A stretch of DNA of 64,000 nucleotides from Candidatus Vecturithrix granuli (GTDB taxonomy: Bacteria; Moduliflexota; Moduliflexia; Moduliflexales; Moduliflexaceae): contig DF820476.1 of NCBI GenBank assembly GCA_000739535.1, positions 110,689 to 174,688 on the forward strand, written 5' to 3'. Shown here piece by piece: positions 18,555 to 26,012 of the stretch (position 1 is the first letter of the stretch; the number at the start of each line of letters is the position of its first letter). Below the pieces are notes generated by a model. The model did no database searches. It was not told the origin of the DNA and worked only from the letters and a program-made list of their open reading frames with translations. A program made the position numbers and the translations under genes.

Positions 18555-20402
18555 ATGACAAAACTGACTGATAAATGTTGTCCGAAATGTATTGATAGTG
18601 ATTTTCAACGCTGTCCGAAATTTACGGAATGTTTAGCCAAAAGACCGCTGGCAGAATGCCATGACGATGAAAAGTGCATCGAAAAGCGAGATGCCATTAT
18701 TCATAATATTCGTTACGGCAACGGTATTCTCTTGAAACTTACCACCGGCAGTTATATTCCGGAAAGTGAAATTGGCGCGCTAGTGAATGTTATTGTGACA
18801 GAGTTACGCCGGAAAGAATTAACGCATGTCAGTCTTGCGGTAACCGGAGGATTGGGGAATATCGCCGAAGCCCCGTTTTTAGCGGTCTGGTCTCCGGAAG
18901 TTCCAACCATTGTTTATGCCCGCGTCACGCCGGACATGATTCCCAGAATTATCAACGAACATCTTGAACAGCAGCAGATTGTCGAGGAATGGGTGTTGGG
19001 ACAATTTTCTGACGACACCAAAAAGTTGTTAGATTCAGTCCCAGTTATTCAATATCTGGATTTCTTTCATTCACAAAACCTGCGGGTCTCGCGACGTTGC
19101 GGTGTGATAGATCCAGAAAACCTGGATGAATTTTTTCTGGAAGAAGGCTTTCTTGCGCTTTCAAAGGCATTGAATCGCATGACTCCTGATGAAGTGGTCA
19201 ACCTGATCGGCGTGTCAGGGCTACGAAGCCGAGGAGGAACCAGCCAATTAGTGGCAGCCAAGTGGAAACGCATGTTGACTGGCGAAAAGCGTAAACAACA
19301 AGTACTACCGCCTCAGGACCAGGCGCGCGAACAGAAGAGATATCTGATTTGTAACGCCCATGAAGGTTATCACCTTTCACTCAAAGATCGGAATTTGGTC
19401 GAAAGCGATCCCTTTGGTTTAATTGAAGGCATGGTTGTTACCGCGTATGCTGTTCAGGTTACAGAAGGGATGATTTATATCAATCCGGCGTATCAGTTGG
19501 CACTCAATCGCCTGCAACGCGCGTTGGCTCTGGCGCGTGAACATCATTATTTAGGGAAAGAAATTCTGGGAACGGATTTCTCTTTTGATATTGAAATTCG
19601 TCGCGCTCCTGTGGGCTATCTGGCAGGCGAAGAAACATCGATTATCTCCTTTTTGGAAGGCGATATTGGCACACGACCGGTTCCGCCTTACCCTGAAGAA
19701 TCAGGATTATGGGGGCAGCCAACGCTCATTCATAACGTCGAAACCTTCTATAATATCTCCCTTCTCGTGTATCACGATTATAGCTGGTTTACGGCGACAG
19801 GTTTGACGGATAATCCTGGCACCAAATGTTTAACATTGGCTGGAGCCGTGGCGCGCCCTGGAATCATTGAAATCCCTTTAGGAATTTCATTACGGGAAAT
19901 TATTTATGGCATCGGCGGAGGAGAACTGCCCGGGCAGACTATCAAAGCCGTGCACATCGGCGGTCCTCTGGGAGGGTATCTGCCCACCGAACAATTAGAC
20001 ACTTCTTTTGATCACGAGTCCTTAGAACGCCTGGGGGTACGAATGGGCGCAGGAACCATCGAGGTACTGGATCAATCAGAGTGTATCGTGAATCGCGTAT
20101 ATCGCCATTTTCAGCAGACCTTACAGGAATTGTGCGGACAATGTACGGCTGGCAGAGAAGGGATATATCAAATTTTTGCTATCTTACAGGCCATGCGCCA
20201 GCGGGAATCGATTCCCGGGGGATACACTACAATCCGGGAATTACGGAATATTTTCCATGAATTGACCGAATATGTCCAACACACAAGCTTATGTGTATAT
20301 TGTGAATCCGCAACCTTGAGTTTGGCGACCGCTATGGAGCATTTCGAACGAGAATTTGAAGAACATTTGCAAAAACGCTGCAAGGCAGGAGTCTGTTTTT
20401 AA
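18555..20402 (+). CDS. NuoF/HydB-like flavoprotein with altered cluster site
   Basis: 615-residue relative of the FMN- and NADH-binding subunit of complex I and of bifurcating hydrogenases. Residues 1-50 are Cys-rich (CCPKC, RCPKFTEC). Then come the FMN/NADH region SGLRSRGGTSQLVAAKW, the strongly diverged CNAHEGYHLSLKDRNLVESD (usual form CNADEGEPG), the well kept GYLAGEETSIISFLEGD and GLWGQPTLIHNVETF, a SLBB-like part and the cluster domain. In the latter, C527 and C530 of the usual CGxCxxCxxG are present but the third Cys is Gly533. The last ligand (C580) gains a neighbour (C583, SLCVYCES). Cofactor binding may therefore differ. It is followed 50 bp on by the HydA-like gene. Confidence 0.82.
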   Translation: MTKLTDKCCPKCIDSDFQRCPKFTECLAKRPLAECHDDEKCIEKRDAIIHNIRYGNGILLKLTTGSYIPESEIGALVNVIVTELRRKELTHVSLAVTGGLGNIAEAPFLAVWSPEVPTIVYARVTPDMIPRIINEHLEQQQIVEEWVLGQFSDDTKKLLDSVPVIQYLDFFHSQNLRVSRRCGVIDPENLDEFFLEEGFLALSKALNRMTPDEVVNLIGVSGLRSRGGTSQLVAAKWKRMLTGEKRKQQVLPPQDQAREQKRYLICNAHEGYHLSLKDRNLVESDPFGLIEGMVVTAYAVQVTEGMIYINPAYQLALNRLQRALALAREHHYLGKEILGTDFSFDIEIRRAPVGYLAGEETSIISFLEGDIGTRPVPPYPEESGLWGQPTLIHNVETFYNISLLVYHDYSWFTATGLTDNPGTKCLTLAGAVARPGIIEIPLGISLREIIYGIGGGELPGQTIKAVHIGGPLGGYLPTEQLDTSFDHESLERLGVRMGAGTIEVLDQSECIVNRVYRHFQQTLQELCGQCTAGREGIYQIFAILQAMRQRESIPGGYTTIRELRNIFHELTEYVQHTSLCVYCESATLSLATAMEHFEREFEEHLQKRCKAGVCF

Positions 20403-20444
20403 TTGAGAATTGAGAATTGACAATTGTCAATTCTCAATTCTCAA
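20401..20444. repeat. Inverted repeat filling the NuoF-like/HydA-like junction
   Basis: aattgagaattgagaattga pairs with caattctcaattctcaa around the centre gacaattgtc. It starts at the stop codon and ends 9 bp before the HydA-like ATG, masking the usual position of a ribosome site. Confidence 0.9.
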
Positions 20445-20452
20445 GCTTGATT

Positions 20453-22183
20453 ATGGAACTTATCTCATTAACGATTGATGGAATCACCGTCCAGGTACCT
20501 GAGGATGCAACCGTGCTTGAAGCGGCGCAAACAGCAGATATTGCGATCCCAACTTTGTGCCATTTTCCAGGTATCGAATCCTTCGGGTTGTGTCGCGTCT
20601 GTGTTGTTGAAGTCGAGGGATACGCCAAACTGCTCCCGGCCTGCGTCGTCAAGGTGAAAGCGGGAATGGTCGTAAAAACTCAGACTCCCCAGATTATCCA
20701 GGCCCGGCGGATGAGTGTGGAAATGCTTATTGCCCAACATCCCATGCAATGCCTGACCTGTTATCGCAATGGAAAGTGTCAATTACAAGACCTGGCCCAG
20801 CACTACGGCATCCAACAGGCGCGTTTCACCCGACGCGATGCCTCTTTGCCCATTGATCACAAAAGCCCGGCAATTACGCACGACCCCAATATGTGCATTC
20901 TTTGTGGCCTCTGTATTCGCGCCTGTCGCAATATTCAAGCCGTGGATGTGATTGATTTTGCTTATAGAAGCGACAAACGCCGGATTGAACCTGCTTTTGG
21001 GCAAAGTCTGAGTGATGTGGAATGTATTACCTGCGGCCAGTGCATCCAGGTCTGTCCAGTCAATTCATTTTATGAAACCCGGGAGCTGCCTGTGGTACAG
21101 GCAGCTTTACAGGATCCGGAGAAACATGTGGTTGCGATTGTCTCCCCTGTGGCGGGTGTTTCTATTGGGGAAGAATTTGGCCTGGATGTGGGCATGTCTT
21201 TCCATCAGCAACTGACGTCGGCCCTTAAGGAGATCGGCTTTGCCCGGGTCTTCGACGCTGGTGTGGGCGTGGATATAGCGTTACTTGAGGAATCGTATCA
21301 ATTGCTTACCAGAGTCAAATCTCAAAAACGGCTTCCCATGTTCTCCTCCTCAAGTCCGGCGTGGGTGAAATATATTGAACATTTTTATCCGGAACGTCTG
21401 TCGCTGCTGTCAACGTGCAAATCCCCAGTTCAGGCGTTGGCTGCATTAGTGAAAACCTATTATGCGCAACAGCAGCAGATTGAGCCTGAACAGATTTTTA
21501 CAGTATCAATCACGCCCTGTAGCGCAGAAAAATTTGAGCGAACCCGGTCGGAAATGATCGTGAATGGCTGTGTTGCGATTGACGCCTGTTTAACGACGAA
21601 AGAAACAGCCAGCTTGCTTCAGGGCATGACAGGCGATTTACTGCTTTCTATTCCTCCTCAGCCGTATGATCCGCCATTTGATGAGGCTTCCGGGGCAGGA
21701 ATGCTCTTTGGAGCCGCGGGCGGCATGTTGGAAGGCGTGATGCGCACATTCTATGAGTTGTTTACGGAACGCAAGCTCAAGTCGCCTGAATTTCCCGCGA
21801 TGCGCAAACCAGAAGGGTGGAAAGAGATTGCTTTGAAAGTTGGCGAGGAAACGCTGAATATAGCTATTGTAAATGGCACGGGGAATGTGAAAGCCTTGAT
21901 GGAAAAGTTGGCGCAAGGGCAAAAACAATATCATTATATTGAGATCAAGGGTTGTCCCGATGGATGCGCGCGCGGCGGCGGGCAGCCACTTCCTTGTGCT
22001 CAGGAAACGATTCACGCCCGTTCGCGCGCCTTATATGAGTTAGATGCTGAAAAATCCACACGCAAGGCGCATGAAAATCCTTGCATTAAAGCTATTTATG
22101 AACATTTTCTGAAAAAACCGGCTGGCCCGGAATCCAAGAAACTGTTGCACACCACCTTTACTCAACGAGAACGGTATTTATAA
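20453..22183 (+). CDS. [FeFe]-hydrogenase-like protein lacking H-cluster ligands
   Basis: 576-residue protein aligned by eye to clostridial HydA over its full length. The electron-transfer part is intact: a [2Fe-2S] ferredoxin domain (C36 onward, GLCRVC), a His-ligated [4Fe-4S] site (QHPMQCLTCYRNGKC) and two [4Fe-4S] motifs (CILCGLCIRAC, CITCGQCIQVC). The H-cluster domain is altered. In L1 the usual TSCCPGWV reads SSSSPAWV (Ser300, Ser301), so both cysteines are lost, one a cluster ligand and one the proton relay. In L2, MPCxxKxxE reads TPCSAEKFE, keeping Cys356 but with Glu for Lys. In L3, KGCPDGCARGGGQP keeps Cys501 and Cys505. Catalytic H2 turnover is unlikely; a redox or H2-sensing role with the CheW partner is my inference. 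The first Met with a family match is at 20453. Confidence 0.85.
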   Translation: MELISLTIDGITVQVPEDATVLEAAQTADIAIPTLCHFPGIESFGLCRVCVVEVEGYAKLLPACVVKVKAGMVVKTQTPQIIQARRMSVEMLIAQHPMQCLTCYRNGKCQLQDLAQHYGIQQARFTRRDASLPIDHKSPAITHDPNMCILCGLCIRACRNIQAVDVIDFAYRSDKRRIEPAFGQSLSDVECITCGQCIQVCPVNSFYETRELPVVQAALQDPEKHVVAIVSPVAGVSIGEEFGLDVGMSFHQQLTSALKEIGFARVFDAGVGVDIALLEESYQLLTRVKSQKRLPMFSSSSPAWVKYIEHFYPERLSLLSTCKSPVQALAALVKTYYAQQQQIEPEQIFTVSITPCSAEKFERTRSEMIVNGCVAIDACLTTKETASLLQGMTGDLLLSIPPQPYDPPFDEASGAGMLFGAAGGMLEGVMRTFYELFTERKLKSPEFPAMRKPEGWKEIALKVGEETLNIAIVNGTGNVKALMEKLAQGQKQYHYIEIKGCPDGCARGGGQPLPCAQETIHARSRALYELDAEKSTRKAHENPCIKAIYEHFLKKPAGPESKKLLHTTFTQRERYL

Positions 22184-22276
22184 GTGACTAAAGTGACTAA
22201 AGTTTCAAATGACTAAAGTTTGAGGAAGGATCTTCAACTTTAGTCACTCGAAACTTTAGTCACTTAGAAACTTCTT
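22182..22276. repeat. GTGACTAAAGT inverted repeat, copy 1
   Basis: Several copies of gtgactaaagt/actttagtcac arranged as a large hairpin around gaggaaggatcttc. It begins at the stop of the HydA-like gene and ends 5 bp before the epimerase start. A second copy lies on the other side of the epimerase gene (23217-23300). Confidence 0.88.
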
Positions 22277-22281
22277 CTAAC

Positions 22282-23226
22282 ATGAAATGTTTAGTGACCG
22301 GCGCGGCCGGATTTTTAGGATCACATATTTCCGAACGCCTGATTGGTATGGGGGCTGAGGTGATCGGGATTGATTGTTTTATTGATTATTATCCTCGCGC
22401 CTTGAAAGAGAAAAATCTTGAATATCTTCGAACCCAGGATAAATTTACGTTTCTTGAGGAAAGTCTTTTGCGCGTCAATCTGGTCGAATTGCTCAATGGC
22501 GTCGAGTATATTTTCCATCAGGCCGCTCAGGCCGGGGTTCGCGCAAGCTGGGGCAAAGATTTTGAGATTTATACCGAAAATAATATCAAAGCCACGCAAT
22601 ATTTGCTGGAAGCCTGTAAATCTCACAGCATCAAACGCCTGGTGTATGCCTCGTCATCATCGGTGTATGGCGATGTCAAAGAATTTCCGATGCGGGAAAG
22701 CATGTATCCTCAGCCCATTTCTCCCTACGGCGTTTCAAAACTCGCTGCCGAGCACCTCTGCTATTTGTACTGGAAAAACTTTAGCGTGCCTACTGTATCT
22801 CTGCGATATTTTACGGTCTATGGCCCTCGTCAGCGTCCTGATATGGCATTCAATAAATTTATCAAAGCCCTGTTAGCTGGCGGCGTTATTCGTATCTACG
22901 GCGATGGCGAACAAACCCGGGATTTTACCTTCTATTCCGATGCGGTACAGGCCAATATTGCTGCCATGACCGCCGGACAACTGGGCGGCGTTTACAATAT
23001 CGGTGGCGGATCGCGGGTCACGGTGAATCATGTATTGATGCTGTTAGAAACCATCACAGGCATTACGCCGAAAGTAGCCTATGAAGGCGGCCAAAAAGGC
23101 GATGTTCGCCATACCTACGCGGATACCAGCCGGGCAAAACTCGATCTGGGCTATGAGCCGCAAGTGGATATTGAAGAAGGACTGCGGCAGGAATACGAAT
23201 GGCTACAGAAGTTGATAAGTGACTAA
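22282..23226 (+). CDS. NAD-dependent epimerase/dehydratase (UDP-glucuronate epimerase-like)
   Basis: 314-residue extended short-chain dehydrogenase acting on nucleotide sugars. The N-terminal NAD site is LVTGAAGFLGSHISERL (GxxGxxG), the catalytic serine region SSSSVYGD, and YxxxK is SPYGVSKLAAEH. The insert CFIDYYPRALKEKNL and RYFTVYGPRQRPDMA are most like UDP-glucuronate 4-epimerases, but substrate assignment within this family is risky. It is flanked on both sides by the same GTGACTAAAGT hairpin, as if the gene were a cassette; the neighbours have unrelated functions. Confidence 0.9.
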   Translation: MKCLVTGAAGFLGSHISERLIGMGAEVIGIDCFIDYYPRALKEKNLEYLRTQDKFTFLEESLLRVNLVELLNGVEYIFHQAAQAGVRASWGKDFEIYTENNIKATQYLLEACKSHSIKRLVYASSSSVYGDVKEFPMRESMYPQPISPYGVSKLAAEHLCYLYWKNFSVPTVSLRYFTVYGPRQRPDMAFNKFIKALLAGGVIRIYGDGEQTRDFTFYSDAVQANIAAMTAGQLGGVYNIGGGSRVTVNHVLMLLETITGITPKVAYEGGQKGDVRHTYADTSRAKLDLGYEPQVDIEEGLRQEYEWLQKLISD

Positions 23227-23300
23227 AGTTTCGAGTGACTAAAGTTTGAGGAGGATCTTCAACTTTAGTCACTTTAGTCACTTTAGTCACTTACAAACTT
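23217..23300. repeat. GTGACTAAAGT inverted repeat, copy 2
   Basis: Same units as 22182-22276 (gtgactaaagt, gaggaggatcttc, then three actttagtcac units). It overlaps the last codons and stop of the epimerase gene and ends 8 bp before the next ATG. Confidence 0.88.
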
Positions 23301-23308
23301 TTCTTATA

Positions 23309-25192
23309 ATGAGCAAATCATTGTACATCCGAACCTCCAGCGAATCCCTGGAAGAATGGAATAAAGAGCGCATTGTCAGCGCGCTCATGCGCGAGACCTA
23401 TATTGATCGCCGAACTGCTGAAGTGATCAGCAATGAGGTTGAAAAGCAGGTGATCGGACTGAATATCAGTATTTTAACCAGTACCTTGATTCGGGAACTG
23501 GTCGGGGCCAAATTAGTTGAATTCGGTCTGGAACGCGCGCACAAAATGCACACCAAATTAGGGGTATCTTTGTATGACGTGGAGCAAATTATTTTGCACC
23601 AGAGCAAACATACCATCGGCTTTCCCCCGGGACCGGAATTGACAAATCTGGCGCTGGCAAGTCGCATCAAGCGCGAATATGCCTTGATCAACGTGTTTTC
23701 GCAAGAAGTGACAGACGCTCACCTGCGCGGCGATATTTATCTCGAAGGCTTAGAATTTGTTGATCGCCTGTATTGCAGCGGGCTTTCGCTGGAATATATG
23801 AAAAAATTCGGGTTAAACTTTTCGGAGTATGGCATTAAGGCCAGACCCGCAAAACATCCGGGAGCCTTAATCTCACAAATGGTCGGATTCACGGAGATTT
23901 TACGCGGCCATTTTTTCTATTCGGTGGAATGGGATGCGGTCAATACGCTATTTGCTCCTTACACTGAAGGGTTAAGCAACACCGAGCTGAAACAGCTCGC
24001 TCAAAAACTCGTCTTCGAACTTTCCCGGCAATCAACAAGCCTGAATGTCTCGACCATACTCAATATGTATTGGCATACGCCAGCCGATTTAGCGCAGGTC
24101 AATGCGATCGGCGCAAGCAGTCAAAAACGTAGCAAAGCCAAAACCTACCGAGAATACCTCACAGAATCCCAACGCGTGCTTATGGCCTTGTTGGAAATCT
24201 TGATTGAAGGTGATGCCGAAGGCAAAATTTTTACGCTACCACTGCCTCGCATTCACATTTCGAGCGAATTTTTTGACGCTCCCGGAGCTTCCGATTTTCT
24301 GGGAAAACTGGCTGAATGGATTTTACACAAAGGTCATGTATTGCTGGTGTTTGAACGTGGACAACAACGCAAAATTTTTCGTTCCTTTAGCGTGCCGGAG
24401 AAAACCTTGCCTTCGCTCCAGGAACCCTGGCAAACTCGCCATGTCGTGATTAATAATGTGCTGATTAATCTGCCGCGTTTTGGCTATATTGCCCACGGAA
24501 GCGACTTGCACCTCTTCACCACATTATCGGAAATGATGCAGTTGGTGGCGGAGGCCCACATGCAAAAGCGAGTGTTTATCGAGAAACTCCTGGCCGCCGG
24601 ACGCGAAGGCTCACTTGGCATTTTGATGATGAAACAGGATGGCAAAAGCTTCCTGCAACTGGAACAAGCTGATTTTTTGATTGGGTTGGTTGGCCTGAAC
24701 GAACTGGTGCAAATTCATAAGGGGCTTCAGTTTCATGAGTCAGACGATGCTGTCGCTTTTGGTTTGGAAATTGTGGCGCATCTGCAATCGGTCTGTGAAC
24801 GACTCTCGCAACGGCATCATATCTCCTTTTTATTAAATGGGGTGCCGAACCAGACAGCCTCTTCGCGACTTGCTCGTCTGGATTTGCGTTATTATTCCCC
24901 GGATTCCGGTTATGTCGTCAAAGGCGATCTGGGCACCGGAAAAGTTCATTATTCAGACGCCGTTTCCATCAACCGATACGAAACCTACCCCCTGCTCAAA
25001 CGAATGCAGGTTGAGGGGCGGTTCTGCCCATACCTGGGAGGAAATTCTTTATCCTGGATTCCGGTAGAAGAGTTATTTTCTCAAAAAAAGCCCCTGGTAG
25101 ATTTCATTATGGCGGTTTTTGAGCAAACAGAAATTTCTCAAATTTATTTTACGCCGGATACATCAGCTAACTCTTTGAAATTTTTACAGTAA
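23309..25192 (+). CDS. NrdD-like protein without glycyl-radical domain
   Basis: 627-residue relative of anaerobic ribonucleotide reductase NrdD. An N-terminal ATP cone is clear (LYIRTSSESLEEWNKERIVSAL to about residue 95). The following region resembles the NrdD barrel: GDIYLEGLEFVDRLYCSGLS and AVNTLFAPYTEGLSNTELKQ. The usual GGQxPFTN stretch is replaced by STSLNVSTILNMYW. The protein stops after IYFTPDTSAN, precisely before the zinc-finger and the RVxGYLG-type glycyl-radical domain of true NrdD enzymes; nothing similar follows the stop. It is therefore unlikely to reduce nucleotides. Being next to nrdR and nrdJ and keeping an ATP cone, it might be a nucleotide-sensing regulator (inference). 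ATG 23309 is the first start beyond the repeat. Confidence 0.72.
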   Translation: MSKSLYIRTSSESLEEWNKERIVSALMRETYIDRRTAEVISNEVEKQVIGLNISILTSTLIRELVGAKLVEFGLERAHKMHTKLGVSLYDVEQIILHQSKHTIGFPPGPELTNLALASRIKREYALINVFSQEVTDAHLRGDIYLEGLEFVDRLYCSGLSLEYMKKFGLNFSEYGIKARPAKHPGALISQMVGFTEILRGHFFYSVEWDAVNTLFAPYTEGLSNTELKQLAQKLVFELSRQSTSLNVSTILNMYWHTPADLAQVNAIGASSQKRSKAKTYREYLTESQRVLMALLEILIEGDAEGKIFTLPLPRIHISSEFFDAPGASDFLGKLAEWILHKGHVLLVFERGQQRKIFRSFSVPEKTLPSLQEPWQTRHVVINNVLINLPRFGYIAHGSDLHLFTTLSEMMQLVAEAHMQKRVFIEKLLAAGREGSLGILMMKQDGKSFLQLEQADFLIGLVGLNELVQIHKGLQFHESDDAVAFGLEIVAHLQSVCERLSQRHHISFLLNGVPNQTASSRLARLDLRYYSPDSGYVVKGDLGTGKVHYSDAVSINRYETYPLLKRMQVEGRFCPYLGGNSLSWIPVEELFSQKKPLVDFIMAVFEQTEISQIYFTPDTSANSLKFLQ

Positions 25193-25297
25193 CTTTGACT
25201 TATAGATAAAAACCGCAAAAAGCAACAAAATCCTCGGATTTTTTACCCAATTTTACTTGTACGGTATCTCACGAAAGTATATCTGTGTAAATTCAGA

Positions 25298-25349
25298 TTG
25301 ACATTCTATATATAGTATGTAGAATAGTATCAGAATATACAATATATTG
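25298..25349 (+). promoter_or_regulatory. nrdR-nrdJ promoter with two NrdR boxes
   Basis: TTGACA (25298-25303) and TAGAAT (25320-25325) with 16-bp spacing form a good sigma70 promoter. Two palindromes that fit the NrdR-box core cWATATATWg, CTATATATAG (25306-25315) and CAATATATTG (25340-25349), lie 34 bp apart, about three helical turns, as is usual for NrdR. The first lies between the -35 and -10 boxes, so binding would block transcription. Confidence 0.72.
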
Positions 25350-25386
25350 ATTTTTAATCATCTTTTGCAATCATGCGTTGTCCTAC

Positions 25387-25938
25387 ATGCGTTGTCCTAT
25401 TTGCGGCAAAGATTCTGATAAGGTTGTTGATTCACGCAGCGCGCAAGGGGGGAGTATTGTCCGCCGCCGCCGAAAGTGCTTGCAATGCGGCAATAAATTC
25501 ACCACCTACGAAGAAATCGAACACGCGCCGTTGTATGTGATCAAAAAAGACAATCGGCGCGAACTGTTCCAGCGCGAAAAATTACTCGACGGAATCATTA
25601 CGGCCTGTAAAAAGCGTCCGGTCTCCATGGATGCGATTGAACAACTCGTTCATGCAATTGAGATGTCTATCCAGTCTGAATTTCAGACTGAGATTCCAAG
25701 CTGGAAAATAGGAGAAGTGGTCATGGAGGGCTTAAAACAGCTTGACGACGTGGCCTATGTCAGGTTTGCCTCCGTGTATCGCCAATTTAAAGATGCGGAA
25801 GAATTTATCGAGGAGCTGAGAAAACTCAAATCAGAACAAGAGAATAAGAGAACCACAAAGCAGGGCCAATATCTTCGGAAAACCAAAGAGTCTCAGGAGA
25901 AAGACACGCTCCCCTTATTCTCATCACCCGACAATTGA
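25387..25938 (+). CDS. nrdR: Transcriptional repressor NrdR
   Basis: 183-residue ATP/dATP-sensing repressor of ribonucleotide reductase genes. The zinc ribbon is MRCPICGKDSDKVVDSRSA with the second pair CLQCGNKFTTYE, followed by the ATP cone (about 48-138: PLYVIKKDNRRELFQREKLL, later VAYVRFASVYRQFKD). The last 35 residues, a charged tail, exceed the usual 150-residue length. The start region is duplicated: a 14-bp unit, atgcgttgtcctac, occurs at 25373 and 25387 in different frames; only ATG 25387 gives NrdR. NrdR boxes lie in its own promoter, so it likely regulates itself and nrdJ. Confidence 0.95.
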   Translation: MRCPICGKDSDKVVDSRSAQGGSIVRRRRKCLQCGNKFTTYEEIEHAPLYVIKKDNRRELFQREKLLDGIITACKKRPVSMDAIEQLVHAIEMSIQSEFQTEIPSWKIGEVVMEGLKQLDDVAYVRFASVYRQFKDAEEFIEELRKLKSEQENKRTTKQGQYLRKTKESQEKDTLPLFSSPDN

Positions 25939-26000
25939 GAATTGAGAATTGGGAATTGAGAATTCGCAGTCTTCAATCTCCAATTTTCAATCTTCAATCA
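25933..26000. repeat. Inverted repeat filling the nrdR/nrdJ junction
   Basis: attgagaattgagaattggg and the complementary ccaattttcaatcttcaatc type arms, imperfect. It provides the nrdR stop codon and ends 13 bp before the nrdJ ATG. Same family as 18479-18550 and 20401-20444. Confidence 0.82.
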
Positions 26001-26012
26001 TGGCATGGTTTC

